From contig CM053275.1 in NCBI GenBank assembly GCA_028583415.1, positions 9,921,208 through 9,985,207 on the forward strand: DNA of 64,000 bases, in the 5' to 3' direction. Made by a program: the position numbers and the translations under genes. Below the pieces are notes generated by a model. The model was not told where the DNA came from. It ran no database searches and saw nothing but the letters and a program-made list of their open reading frames with translations. Below are positions 24,801 to 37,487 of the stretch, piece by piece. The stretch's first letter is position 1, and every line of letters begins with the position of its first letter. The stretch comes from Protea cynaroides. Lineage: Eukaryota; Streptophyta; Magnoliopsida; Proteales; Proteaceae.

Positions 24801-27800
24801 TATGGCTGATGACTTAACAAGATATTATCTAGATGGCATGAAATTGTATAGCAGTATTTGCAGACCTGAACCAGAAAGATTGGTTAAGCTGTGTCAACTT
24901 AACTAAGTTTGTTATTTGACTCTCAAAGTTTTTCTCTACCAGTGGGAAAGAATTAAGCTAGAGATCACCATTTCCATGAGTTCTGTAGACATTTTTTCTT
25001 GACATCCTGTGATGTACTTGTCTTGTAGTTCAGTTCTTAGTCAGTGAGCTTTGGCATTAGAGAAACCATGGGGGTCTATAGTTAGAATGTCAAGTGTGCT
25101 GTCTTGGACTGCATGCTGGTCAAAATCAGTTTAGCCAGTGATCTCTAACCAATTGAACTAGTAGGATGGCTGATGGGCTTGTATGAATTTTCTTTTTCTT
25201 TTTCATTTTTTGTCTGCGGCATAGATATATGTTTTCGTCAAAAGCATGTGTCTTACAGTTTGGAACATTTATTTTTTTGCTGGGGTCTTTTTTTTTTTTT
25301 TTTTTTTGGGGGGGTTGGAACTCCAGAAAGAGGAAGAAACAGAAGAAAAACGAAGAGAGGAGATTAAAAAAAAAAAAAAAAAAAAAAAAGGACAGAAGGC
25401 AGCCATCACAAAACCACTCCTTATCGCCTCCTGACCTGAAAAGCCAGCTCTTGGGAAGAAGATAAGAAAGGAAAAAAAAAGACAGACACATAAAATTCCA
25501 ACTCCCTTTTGAGACCCACCTCCTCAGCCTCCCAAAAGAAGAACAAAGGATGATAGGAGAAAAAAGGAATAATATCTATGGAATGGAGAAGAAGCAAAAG
25601 ACGCGGAAATCAAGAGGATCTACTCTTGGTTCGTTTGGAACTTGGATTCTGACATGTCATTTCTTTTGATAAATGTAAGGATGCTATCCTGTAGGTTCAT
25701 CATTGTAATAACAAGTATTTGCACCTGAAGCTGGCAGATTATGTCTCTTTAAGTTGTTGTCCTTAATTTTTTTCTTAAAGGCATCTGAACGCCTGATTTA
25801 TGCTTCTTGGATCCATAGTCCAAACTACAGTTAATTGTGAGCATGTATAATCAGTGGTTTATTACCTTTGTCTTTTCTGTTAAGGCACTTGTTTAGCTAC
25901 TGATCAAAGATGTAATGTGTCTATGAATAGATATGGATGCCAAGGTCAAAGCAATGATCAAGCTAATAGAAGAAGATGCAGATTCCTTTGCAAGGAGGGC
26001 GGAGATGTACTACAGGAAGCGTCCAGAGCTAATGAAATTGGTTGAGGAATTCTACCGAGCATATCGTGCTTTGGCAGAACGATATGACCATGCAACTGGA
26101 GCACTTCGTCAAGCCCATCGTACTATGGCTGAAGCATTTCCCGACCAAGTCCCCTTTGCACTGGCTGATGATTCACCCACTGGATCTTCCACCACTGAAG
26201 CTGAACCTCATACACCTGGGATGATGCCACCTCATATACGTGAGTTCTATGGACCTGATGACTTGCATAAGGATGCTTCGGGGCTTTCCTCATCACCTTT
26301 ACATACCATAAAAAGGAATGGAAGCTCTTCTGAAGAATCTGATGCTGAAACAATCAGAAAGGGATTGAAACAACTCAATGATATGTTTGGGTCAGGTGAA
26401 GTGTTTCTGAATCATGCAAAATTTGCGGATGTTAGGGTGAGAAAAGGCCTGAATTTCCAGGAGGGGGATGCGCAAGAACAAAGCTTGAGTAATGGGTTGT
26501 CCCATTTATCAACTGAGAACCAGAATCTCAAGACCCAAATCGCATCTGAGTCTGAGCGAGCAAGTAAAGCTGTGATGGAGGTTCAAACACTTAAAGAAGC
26601 TCTTGCCCAATTAGAAGTTGAAAAGGAAGCAAGCCATCTTCAGTACCAGGAAAGCTTAGGGAAGATATCCCATTTAGAAACTGAAGTCCTAAGTACCCAA
26701 GAAAGTGCGAGAGGGCTCCATGAACGAGCAAGTAAAGCAGAAACTGAAGTTCAAACCTTAAAAGAAGTGCTCTCTAATGTAGAAGCTGAAAAGGAAGCTG
26801 GGATTCTTCAATACCATCAGTCTTTGGAGAGGATATCTAGCCTGGAGGCCAAAATTGCTAATGCAGAAGAGGGTGTCAAAAATCTTAATGAGCGAGCTGG
26901 TAAAGCTGAAACTGAAGCTGAAAACTTAAAGGAATCCCTCACCAGAATAGAAAATGAGAAGGAAGCTGCCCTTCTCCAATACAATAAGTGTTCAGAGACG
27001 ATATCTAATTTGGAAGTCAAAATATCTTGTGCAGAGGAGGAAGCCAAAAAGCTTAATGAGCGAGCTGAAAGAGCTGAAACCAAAGTCCAGACTCTAAAGG
27101 AAGCCCTTGCTAAATTAGAGGAAGAGAAGGATGAAGCTGCTCTTCAGTATAAGCAGTGCTTGGAGAGAATATCTAATCTGGAGAGTGAATTATCTTGTGC
27201 GCAAGAGGAGGCCAGAAGACTAAAGGCTGAGATAGAGACAGGGGTTGCAAAATTACGCTGTTCTGAAGAGCATCGTCTCCTATTGGAGGCTATAAATGAG
27301 TCTCTGCGGTCAGAGCTGGAAGCTTTGGTACGCAAAATTGGGATGCAAACTCAGGAACTTACAGGGAAGCATAAGGAGTTACAGAGACTCCACATTCACA
27401 TACAAGAAGAGCACTTGCACTTTTTGCAGGCAGACGCCGCTCTCAAAACTATGCAGAGTATGCACTCCCAATCTCAGGAAGAGCAGAGAACTCTGGCAGT
27501 GGAGCTCCAGAAGGCCGTTCAAATGTTGAAGGATGTGGAGCTTCAGAAGCAGGGTTTGGAGGACCAAGTCCAACAAATCAAGGAGGACAACGAGATCCTG
27601 ACGGACCAGAAATTATCTTGTGCCAGATCTATGCAGAATTTGGAGGACGAGGTCATTGGATTCAAGGAGATAAAAGGAAAGCTTGAAGCGGAGGTTGAAT
27701 TACGCTTGGACCAAAGAAATGCTCTCCAACAAGAGATTTACTGTCTGAAAGAGGAAATAAATGACTTGAGTCGGCTCCTCCTCACTATAATGGAGCAAAT

Positions 27801-30800
27801 TGAGTCGGTGGGTTTGAATCCCAAATGCCTTGGTTCAGCTGTGAAGGACTTGCAGGATGAGAACTTAAAGCTCAAAGAAATCTATGAGAGAGATAAAGAT
27901 GAAAAAGTAACTCTTTTGGAGAAGTTGGAAAACATGGATAAACTTCTGGAGAAAAATGCTCTCTTAGAAAATTCCCTCACAGATGCAACTGCTGAGTTAG
28001 AAGGGTTTAGAGAGAAGGTGAAACTTTTAGATGGATCTTGCCAATCTCTTTGTGAAGAAAAATCTGCTCTTGTTGCTGAGAAGGCTCGCCTGGTTTCCCA
28101 GTTAGAGATTATGGCTGTGAAGGTGGAGAAGCTCGTAGAGAAGAGCACATTGCTCGAGAACTCCCTCTCTGATGTGGTTGCTGAACTTGAAGGGTCGAAG
28201 ACAAAAGCTAAAAGTTTAGAAGAATCCTGCCAGTCTCTTAATAGTGAGAAGTCTGCCCTCCTTTCTGAAAAAGAATCTCTAGTCTCTCAGCTAAAAATTA
28301 TTGAGCAAAGGCTGGAAGAGCTAGAGAGAAAATGCACACAGTTAGAAGAAAAGTACTTGGGCCTGGAGGAGGAGAAAGAAACCACACTTTGTCAAGTCAA
28401 AGAGCTGCGTGTCTCCTTGGACGTAGAAAAACAAGAACGTGCAACTTTTTCCCGGTCAAGTGAAACCAGGCTAGCTTCTCTAGAAAAGCATATCCGTGTC
28501 CTGCAAGAAGAAAGTCATTGGAGGAAGAAAGAATTTGAGGAAGAACTTGACAGATCCATAAACACTCAGGTTGAGATCTTCATCCTGCAAAGATTTATCC
28601 AGGACATGGAAGAAAAGAATTTCTCTCTTTTGATCGAATGTCAGAAACACTTTGAAGCTTCCAAGTTATCAGAGAAATTATTTTCTGAACTGGAACAAGA
28701 AAATCACAAACTCCATGTAGAAAAAAAATTCTTATCTGACCAAATTGAGAATCTGAGAACAGGGTTTACCGAGATCTTGAATTCCCTCGAAGTTGATCCA
28801 GATTATGGGAGTCATGACAAGATCACAGAAGAACAAACCCTGCTGAAGAATATTTTGAGGAAAATTGAAGAGAGGAAATGTTCTTTGTCGAACGCTCAGG
28901 ATGAGAAGCAACAGATGTCATTTCAGAACTTGGTTCTGGTTACTCTGCTGGAACAAATGAAGCTAGAGAGAGCAAATCTTGAGCGTGAAAGGAACACCCT
29001 TGATAAGGAGTTCAAACTCCAGATGGAGGAGCTATTAATGCTGCAAAATGAGAAACATGAATTTCTGGAGATCAATGTGCTATTGCAATCAGAAATCAGG
29101 ATGGGCGAGCAGAGGGAGGAGGTACTAAAGGCTGAAATGGAGAAGCTACAGGCTAAATTGTCAGATTTTGAGGAAGCTTACCTAGAATCACAGAATGAAA
29201 ATTCCAAATTGCTTGAAGAAAATGGAGTTTTGAGTAGGGAAATGTCAGACATGAAGGAGGAGAGACAAATGCTAGAAGAGGAAAATAGTGTTCTTCTTGG
29301 TGAAGCTTTTGCTTTGGAAAATCTCTCCTTGATTTTTGAGAACTCCAACGCTGAGAAAGCTGTGAAACTGGAAGGGTTGGAATGTATACGTGGAGTTAAC
29401 AGTGGCCTCCAGAATGAGATTAGAGTAATAGAGGAAAAATTGGAAGTGGTAGAGGGGGAAAAGCTGCATCTCAAGGAGTCTGTTGAGGAATTGGAGAATG
29501 AGATGAATGACGTCAGGAATGTAAATGACCAGCTGAATCATCAAATTACAACAGGAAAGGATCTACTTTATCAGAAGGAAAGTGAGCTTTCAGATGCAGA
29601 ACAGAAGCTCAGAGTTACACAAAGCGAAAACAAAATGTTAGGCAAAGATGTTGAGGATCTGAAGAAGGAACTAAATGGGTCTGAGGAGATAAGATGGGAG
29701 CTAGAGAAGCATATCCTTGAGTTGTCAAACAATAAAAACCGTCAGATCATGGAGATTGGTTGCCTTAATGAAGCAAATCGGAAGTTTGAATTTGAACTGG
29801 GTAAATTACGTGAAGAAACCACAGAACACAAAAGTGCCGAGGAGAACTTGAGTTTCGAGCTGCAAGAGAGCAGAGATGAACTCATACTCCTGGAGGCTGA
29901 TGCTGAAAAATTCTACGAGGACCTTCAGATGTCCAGTGTTCGCGAAGCTGTACTTGAGCAGAAGTTTCATGAGCTTATTGGACCATTGGAGATCCTTGAA
30001 GGTGAAAGTGCTTCCAAAACTGTACAGATTGAACAGCTGAGTGGAAAACTTTGTGTTTTGGAAAGTGAAAATGGAGGACTCAAAGCTGATCTGGCTGCAT
30101 ATTTTCCTGCCATAGTTTCCTTGAGGGATAGTATCTCATCTCTTGAGGATCATGCTCTTTTGCATAAGAAGATGGAACCAATGGTATGTTATGTCTCTGC
30201 TTACAGTATAGTCATATTCACTGTTCAGAAATTCTTGTTCCGGCATAAGCTATTATGAGGTCCCAAAACCTTGAGAGGCTTATATACCAGTAAGCTTTAA
30301 TAAACATGATTGAAACTTCCTTGACTGAGTGAACTTATTACAGCCCTTGCTGTTCACTGTGTCATTTGGACAGGAAGAAGGGAATGATAAAGGATATTCT
30401 CTGCCTACTTAGGAGACCTCTTAGTTGGCCAGCACATTGAATAGTAGTTTAATATCTGGGTCAAGTGCATCTCAGTGAATTGCCATGTAGTCTGAGCTTA
30501 TAGCATTATTAGGGTGGCTAAAATCTGGACAAATCAGGGTCCAGGTTGGATGATATGGCATATCTCTAGCTTTTTAGCCAACCCAGACCCAATCTAAACT
30601 GGGATTCCATAAAAAGATATTGTCTGTATCCGGCATAGTTTGCCAAAATTTTCATATTTGTCCCTTAATGTCATTATTAATTATAATTAAGAATAATTAA
30701 TGCCATAAGATGCTACTTAGATTATTTGAACTTGAAATCTAATGGAAATTTACACAATTCTTACTAGTTAGGCCAACACTCAATTACTAAAACGACCTAG

Positions 30801-32603
30801 AATTTTATTTTGTCTCAAATTTACATAAGCTGGGTGAATTTGTTTGAATTTTCCAAGCCAGATCTCATTTATTTTTTAATTTGGACAGATTATTTCTGTC
30901 CAGTTGTGGTTTTAAGTGTTTTAACCAAGTTAGAGAATCAGTTGGATAGGTCAGTCAAACATTTGCTACTTCTAAAGCGTGCCCAACTAGATCCCTTGGC
31001 AGTTGGCTTTATAATCCAATTGATCACCCAGTTATGAAACCAATGGCACATGATGGGCCCCTGACATTCAATTAGTTTGAGAATTGGAGAGAACGTTCTT
31101 CCCTTAAGAGTTCTTCATTTAACTTTCCTCCTCATCCATATATCTTTGGATCTTCAATATGAGTTAATTGAAACATTGAAGTGGTATGATATGGTGTCTT
31201 TTTGTTCATGATTTAGTATCTTTCAGTTTTATTATTACTTTTGAGATTTTTTAGTCTCAGCACCACTGGCAACCTAATGGAACGTGTTGCAGGTCTTCCA
31301 GTCTTTCTATGGTTCCATATATAATATATTAATGTGTTTATTATAGTGACCTTAACTGCATCATATAACTTCATGTGCATGTTTCCAGGGTGTGGAATTG
31401 GCAAATCAGTATCATGAGAAGAGCCATGGACTGATGTGTGGAGATCACAGTGCTGTGCCGCAAAACGTAGCTTCTGATTTGCAGGAATTGCTGCAGAGGG
31501 TCAAAGCTATTGAGAAGGCAGTGACGCAGGAGAAGCTTGCCATTCTGGAAAGTTTAGAGAAAGTCAAACAAGAGGCTGCGATGAAAGAGATCAAAGAGCT
31601 AAAATCTAGGAGCAGCACCCTCAAAGATAAAGAAATTCAAACGGGCAGGGATATTGTTTTGCAATTAGAAGGTCCAGAGATTAGGAATGAATCAAGTGAT
31701 GAACATCTACAGATGACAGAGTCTGAAATATCAAAAGTAAGGAATGGATTGCTGATGAAAGATATTCCACTTGATCAGGTTTCTAAACAATCAGTCTATG
31801 ATGATGCTGTTGGACAATATGGCCTGAAAAAGAAGGGAAATGTTGATGTAGATAGTGAAATGCTTGAGATATGGGAAACTGTTGAACAGGACTACAGCCT
31901 GGATCTCAAAGTCAACAAGGGACAGAAGCTGCCATCTGCACCTGCCGAGGGGGAGATTGAAGCAGAGGAGCAGAAGAGCAAGTATCCCTCTTCCGAGTTG
32001 CAAGTTGAGAAGGAGTTGAGTGTTGACAAACTAGAGGTATCTAGGAGGGTTACAGAGCCACATCAACAGGGGAACAGTAGGAAGATCCTAGTAAGACTTG
32101 CTTCCGATGCTCAGAAGTTGATGAACCTTCAAATAACATTGGAAGAATTAAAAAAGAAGGTGGAGATGTCAGGGAAGAGCAAAAATTCCCAGGATATTGA
32201 GTATGGTACTGTGAAAGGCCAGTTACAGGAATTTGAAGAGGCCATCATGCAGTTGTCTGATGCTAATGGCAAATTGATGAAGAGTGCTGAGGAGAATCTC
32301 ATATCCTCTAATGAAAAGTCTGTGTTGGAGATGGAGGAGACTGGGAACGTCCAAAGGAAGAGAGTCTCAGAACAAGCACGGAGAGTGTCTGAAAAGATTG
32401 GACGGCTGCAACTTCAGCTACAGAAAATACAATTTGATTTGTTGAAGCTTGACGAGTATAGAAGCAAAGGAAAAACCAAAGTCCCAGACAGAAGATTGAA
32501 AGTTCTCTTGAAGGACTATCTGTATGATGGTGGCAAAAGCACTACTCCCAGGCGAAAGAAGGCTCCATTTTGTGCTTGTGTCAGACCTTCAACTAGGAAC
32601 TAA
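21865..32603 (+). CDS. NET1: NETWORKED 1-type actin-binding (NAB-domain) coiled-coil protein
   Basis: Three coding exons, 21865-21967, 25931-30183 and 31389-32603, join in frame to about 1856 aa, slightly longer than Arabidopsis NET1A as I recall it. The N-terminus MATLLHSDSRRLYSWWWDSH starts the NAB domain (about residues 10-90, also containing AMIKLIEEDADSFARRAEMY and the FYRAYRALAERYDHAT stretch), which binds F-actin. The first intron splits this domain in the usual place. From about 180 to 1800 the protein is almost all heptad coiled coil, including four 56-residue repeats (243-466) and two 63-residue repeats (712-837). It ends in the basic PFCACVRPSTRN tail. NET1 proteins link actin filaments to the plasma membrane and plasmodesmata; they were formerly called kinase-interacting (KIP1-like) proteins. 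The start is supported by its family-typical sequence, although the frame stays open upstream to 21775. Which NET1 subtype (A-D) is not decided. Confidence 0.94.
23505..24035 (-). mobile_element. RTE-clade LINE 3' fragment in NET1 intron 1
   Basis: Read on the minus strand, this intronic segment encodes a broken reverse-transcriptase C-terminal region. Recognisable pieces are IEYMNVILLK, then GEIKDDLVHRIRARWLQ followed by a stop, then FQVLCDQCIPPKLK. These match the pattern of plant RTE LINEs (TEYMEC..., GEIEEDV.HRI.AGW..., LCD.RIPLKLKGKFY). The 3' end (low coordinates) carries the typical CCCACTTAATTGGGATTAGG motif followed by TTG-rich sequence. It is 5'-truncated, as is usual for LINEs, and riddled with stops. 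It lies antisense to its host gene. Confidence 0.72.
24036..25930 (+). other. Rest of NET1 intron 1
   Basis: The first coding intron runs 21968-25930. Apart from the LINE fragment it shows no gene: T-rich and A-rich runs (25288-25320, 25367-25390) and many A/T homopolymers. The ends are a good GTATTG donor and an ATAG acceptor immediately before the second exon. Confidence 0.6.
26554..27225 (+). repeat. Four in-frame 168-bp repeats in NET1
   Basis: Units start at 26554, 26722, 26890 and 27058, exactly 168 bp apart. Each encodes 56 residues beginning ERA-(S/G/E)-(K/R)-A and containing LKE-x-L and LQY blocks. Fifty-six residues equals eight heptads, so the coiled-coil register is preserved across every unit boundary. 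Confidence 0.9.
27961..28338 (+). repeat. Two in-frame 189-bp repeats in NET1
   Basis: Copies starting at 27961 and 28150 encode LLENSL(T/S)D...AELEG...SCQSL...EKSAL...LVSQL blocks, 63 residues (nine heptads) each. They are more diverged than the 168-bp units. Confidence 0.85.
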
Positions 32604-34197
32604 AGGATATAGTGGTAAGCATACTTACGCGAGCATATTTATGGTAAACTTTGTGAACTGATTAAGCCCTCTCTTGATATTGTCTGAAAGTCGTAGACAA
32701 GGCACCCCCCCGCCCCCCCCTCTTCTCTCCTTCTTTTCAGGGATTAGTTTGTAGATGGTCTTCTCTAGTTGATAGAAACTCTTCTCTCCTTCTTTTCAGG
32801 GATTAGTTTGTAGATGGTCTTCTCTAGTTGATAGAAATGTACATGTGAGACCTGATAATCAAAAGCAACTCTTATGAGAAATTGGAGCCTGGTTAATCAT
32901 CCCAAGTTCCTTATCTTCGCCCAGTGCATTGACTGTCAGGCCGCATTTTTAGTATCAATAATAATCAGTGATGTGGAGAAATTCCTGTATGGATTGTTTA
33001 TGGAGATAAAATGGGTTTCTTGTTAGTGATATGTGCATTCAACAGTGTCAGTTTGGGACGCAGGCACTCAAAACTGTTTATTAGCAGGAAGAGAGGAAAA
33101 CCGAAGGTCAAGGATTTAGCATATGATGAGTTCAGAGCCCGATTCAATCATATATATATATACCCCCAATAGGGGACCTCCTCACTCTTGTCCTGCTCTC
33201 TATTTTGTTTCAAACATTTTTCAAAACTTGGATCTTTGATGGGTTTTGAAAAGCTTTATTATGCAATGTAGCCAATTCCATTTGGGTTGGAAATTGAAAC
33301 TCTCAAGACTTATGAATAAGAACCTGGCCATACTTCTGTACAAAAATTTTAGTCCCACCCAATTTATCTGGTGTCGGGAAGAAATTACAAATGAAGAAAT
33401 TGATTCATTTTAAAAAAATAAAATATTTACTTACCCAAAAAAATAAAGAGAGAAAGATAACTCCCTCAACCCATCCAGGAAACCATGTAACATGAAATAG
33501 AACGCATACTATGTGGTCCATGTCACTGCAGCTCAGCCACCTACTTGGAAAAGAAATTTCAGGCGGATAAGAGACGTCACCGTGCCTAAACAAAGCACAG
33601 AAAAAAAAAATGGTTTAAGACGTGAGAACTAGGTCCCTAACAGCTTTAAGAGGATAAATTAAGGAGTCCATTGCATGAAGTATGACACAGTTGAGAAGGA
33701 AAACCAAAATCTAGAGGGTCGATCTTAACCATCTAACAGTTCATATCAACCATGTCATTCTTCCACGTCTCAAGTAAATCAATAAGTAATATCAAGTAAA
33801 TCAACAAGTACTACCGAAGTCATATATCGCCCAAAAACAAGGAGAATTAAGATTGGATTCAACCGCGGCCTGGTATGTTAAATCTAAATCTTGCCACAAA
33901 CTAACCAATTTAATAATTTAAAACAAGATAACAGGGATGGTTTTTATCTAGGTCGTAAATGTCCAATTAACATAGAAGCAATCGTGGCGCCTGGTGTCTT
34001 GGGGAGATATAATTGAAACTGGAGATAATATACTGCTAGAGATAATATACTGACTGAGTGAACAACCATTTTCCTCTTTCTCAAAGTCAATAAACCGTCA
34101 CAATCAAAAGCCAAAATCCTTAAGCAAAATTTCTCAATAATATAATGCTTCAAAATTTGATTAAAAATTGAAAAGGAAAAATATGCTGAACATTCAT
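32604..34197. other. Intergenic region between convergent NET1 and RPS3a genes
   Basis: This holds the 3' UTRs of both genes. Visible items: a possible 3'-UTR intron of NET1 (donor GTAAGC at about 32613), a C-rich run (32705-32720), a 59-bp tandem duplication (32720-32837) and a short TA run (33150-33160). No other gene was recognised. Confidence 0.6.
32720..32837 (+). repeat. Perfect 59-bp tandem duplication in the NET1 3' UTR
   Basis: Positions 32720-32778 and 32779-32837 are identical. Each copy holds a pyrimidine tract ending TTCTTTTCAG, a strong splice-acceptor-like sequence. Because the copies are identical, the duplication looks recent, or could be an assembly artefact. Confidence 0.9.
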
Positions 34198-37100
34198 CTA
34201 TGCTCCAACTACTTCGGTATCCTCTACTACTGGTTCCTCCGCAGGTCTGTCAAGCTTCACACCAACATCTTCTGAGTAGTCACCATGGACCTGCGTTTCC
34301 AAAATGACCAAATAACTGAATAAACTCTCAAACGATAAATTATAACAGCAGAGAGACGCACAGTGGCATCTAGATGTCATCCGTAATGCATTTTACAAAG
34401 ATTCCAAATCATTACTGAGCACCAAGTAATCTCTTCATCAGATTGTCATGTTCTACCCCAAAAAGATACGGAGTTCATTTAGTTTTTGAGCTCAAAAATA
34501 GTACGGCGTCCTTCCTCTAAACAACAATTCCCTAATCACTAGCACAACTTAGGTCAACTCATTCCTCAAAATGAGAATAGCCCTGGTAGATTCGATCCAA
34601 GATAAAATTGAAAATTACAGGAATCAAGAGATAATAATAAAAAAAAAAAATTATCTGCACAAGAAAACTATACCCTAAAACTTAGTATCTGATCAAGGCC
34701 AGTGTTGCACGCATGACAATGTGGCACTGCATGTATCAGTTCAGACACAAAGATTCAAGGAGTAGTTGGCATGCACAACCAGACAATGTACCTAATAGGT
34801 AGCCCTATGTATTGGCAATCATAATAGGCATGGGCTTGATTCCCCCCCCCCAAAAAAAAACCAAATGCCAAAAAAAAAAAATGACACAGACAATGCAGGC
34901 AAAACTGCATGTTGGAACCATTACTAAGTAGGCAACAAAATTAATAACCAAAATGGATGATGACATAAAGGAAGCACCTAACCACTAAAACAAAATTAAT
35001 AACCCAAATTGGATGATGACACAAAGGAACCACAGTTGGGATACACAAGATAAACCTGTTACAGGTTACAAGAAACAATATTTCATTGCCCAACTTGGAT
35101 TTAAATTTAAGAGTTAAAAGGGTTTGAGACTTGCCTCCATCAACTTGCCAAGATCAAACTTGGGAGCCTTCAAAATCTTGACTTTTCGAATAAAGACGTT
35201 CTGTAGAGGATAAATGCTGGAGGTGGCCTTCTCAATCTCCTTCCCAATCATCTCTGGGATGAACTTCTGAACCAACTCCTTCAAATCACATGAGGTCGCT
35301 TGGTTTACCATAATCTCTCTCATCTTACGGCGAATCTGAAAATACAAAGGCACACAACTGATCCACATTACACACGTTCAACCAGAACTCATTGATCCAT
35401 ACAGAATTTAAATACACTTTGCGTTGTATAAGCATAATAAAGAACCTAAAAGGCAATAAACACATCAAACCAGAAAATAGATCTTCATGCAAAATACTAT
35501 GTACAGGACCATATAATCCATAAAGAAAGAGAGAGGAACTCGAGAGAATCAATTTTAACCTGTCGGATTTGGCTTGTTTGAGCATAACAGGTTCTCTTAA
35601 CCTGGTTTGGTCGCCTCTTGGTGAATCCAATGCAGAACATTCTTAAGCCGTAGTTGTCTGTAGTCTTCACATCTACATGCGCCTCAATCAAAGTCTGCCA
35701 CTTACGCACCAGAGACCTTAACTTGTCCGTCGTAAAATCCATTCCCTAAGCAATTCTGAATGTATTAGTACTTTCTTTTTATTCTTTCCAACTTCTTGAA
35801 ATATAAGTGAACAGTTTGTCGGAGAAATTTACGCCCTGCACTTACCCAAAAGTTAGTGAGGACATTTTTTCCTTGCACATCCTCAGCTCTCAATCGGATC
35901 TTCCTGTAGGACTGATCCTCATCATTTTGGAGATCTGCAAGGCAAATCTCAAATACTCTGTGTTTAAGTCCTTCAGAGGCAATCTGCGAGAGAAAAAAAA
36001 TCAATTTAATACTAAGATTGTTCCAAAAAATGCATATCAAGCATTCTATTACACAAAAATCGCAACCAATCAAAATTGGAAAAAAAAAATTCAACCATAA
36101 AATACCCATGAATGGAAAGTTAGAAGTTTGGCCCAACACTGTTTTCGTTCTTCTATGGAAAATGTGAAACAGAATAAAACATAAAAAGAAAAGAAGATAA
36201 ATCACTTGGTTAAAATTTCCAAGCACCTCTACAAGCAGAGCATATAACTGATATTTCCAAATAAATAAAATAGCCTTCTACAGAAAGCACCAATACTAAC
36301 CGCAACACATTACAGGGAGGTGTACATATAAAAGTGGAATGATAAAATACTGGACAAAGGGGTTCACCCCAACCACCGCGCCCCCCCAAAAAAAAAAAAA
36401 AAAAAAAAAACCCCCCAAAGCGGAACACACTAAGGAATGCTGATAATTTTCTGAAACTTCTTTGCAGTTCGAATTTATCCCAAAATATAGGCACCAATGC
36501 TAAACAAAATTCCTAGTCCCCATAATGCATTTCAGCTTGTACTTATCACTCCCATTTTAGTTGATGGAACCATGCTAATGCAGAAAATAATCAAACGTCC
36601 AGCTGCAGACGAAGGGTGGTACTAACACGTAAAAAATAATTTACTTTTATTAGAGATCCAAACATTTCAGCAGATACCAAATAATACTAGAGTCCCCAGT
36701 AATTGAAAAAAAATATTAATATGTATAAATCGTTAAATACACATCCAGATTGAGTCCACAAGTTCGCAGCCTGCATCAAGTACGCTAGGTCTTCAATTAA
36801 CTCACATCTCATTTTCTAATTAAGGGCATAATCAATCACCTAAACAATTCCATGACTTTACATCATCACAAGCACGTAGCTGTGAACATGTAACTAATTA
36901 TAGGATCTAAAGATTTCTATGAACTAGAGCTTCAAGGACCATGTACAATGTTCTAACGTCAGCTCCACGATAATGCATCCCTGAGTTGTGGTTCTGGTAC
37001 CAGACTCATACAACTTGAACAGGAATTGAATAATTGCTCAAGAATTATAAGGTTAAGAAAAGAGTAAGTTATGACCTTAGTCCCCTGCGTTCTTGAAACT

Positions 37101-37414
37101 AGGGTCTTTCCGACATTTCTATTGCTGAAGATCGAAGGCGCCTTGATATCATACCAGTCCTTCTTAGAGAAGGGATCAACCCTGTAACATATAAATCAGA
37201 ACTTTAAAGAATCAGCATGTGATAGCAGCATACGAAGATCTAAATTGGGCATTGTTAAGGTTCCACGAAACTCACGCCTTCTTCTTCCCTCCTTTCTTTC
37301 CCTTCGATATTCGCTTGTTTTTCCTGTAGAACCCGAAGAAGAAAAGTCAGTAGCCTTGAATAAACAGTGCAGGACACAGGAAGGCAGAGAAAGAGAGACG
37401 TACCCAACCGCCAT
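34198..37414 (-). CDS. RPS3A: 40S ribosomal protein eS1 (RPS3a)
   Basis: Seven exons in minus-strand order: 37414-37404, 37323-37276, 37181-37076, 35983-35846, 35745-35560, 35335-35135 and 34290-34198. They give 260 aa, the usual size for plant eS1. Family landmarks are all present: basic N-terminus (MAVGKNKRISKGKKGG), VDPFSKKDWYDIKAPSIF, VLTNFWGMDFTTDKLRSLVR, VKTTDNYGLRMFCIGFT and PKFDLGKLMEVHGDYSEDVG. The product is a cytosolic small-subunit protein on the 40S platform near the mRNA exit, needed for 18S rRNA maturation and translation initiation. A very short first exon (11 nt) is typical of ribosomal protein genes. The last intron uses a GC donor (GCAAGT after codon GAG at 35135) instead of GT; the surrounding frame allows no GT alternative that keeps the conserved LMEVHGDY junction. 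A telo-box and a TATA box lie upstream. Confidence 0.96.
35984..37075 (-). other. RPS3a intron 3 (1.1 kb)
   Basis: Longest intron of the gene, AT-rich, with homopolymers at 36386-36418. I looked for an intronic box C/D snoRNA because ribosomal protein genes sometimes host them, and found no convincing C plus D box pair. Nothing else is recognisable. Confidence 0.5.
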
Positions 37415-37487
37415 GGTCGGCGGAGATGAGGTTCCAAGTTAGCTTCGTCGTCGACAGCGCACAGTGACTCTACTTGCGAGGAAAAAC

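Noticed and set aside
25126..25491. Phe/Lys-rich frames in NET1 intron 1
   Set aside because: They translate poly(T) and poly(A) runs.
27144..29544. Several minus-strand frames opposite the NET1 coiled coil
   Set aside because: Shadow frames of a long coding exon; no independent similarity.
30184..30258. Continuation of NET1 exon 2 into VCYVSAYSIV
   Set aside because: This reads through a GTATGT donor; splicing to 31389 restores the conserved coiled coil and tail.
34936..35032. Two ATGATGAC-containing repeats in the last RPS3a intron as box C/D snoRNAs
   Set aside because: They lie on the strand opposite to the host transcript and no CTGA D box or terminal stem accompanies them. They are better read as a 55-bp-offset direct duplication.
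36790..36890. GTGATGATGT on the RPS3a coding strand as a C box
   Set aside because: No D box within a plausible distance and no closing stem.
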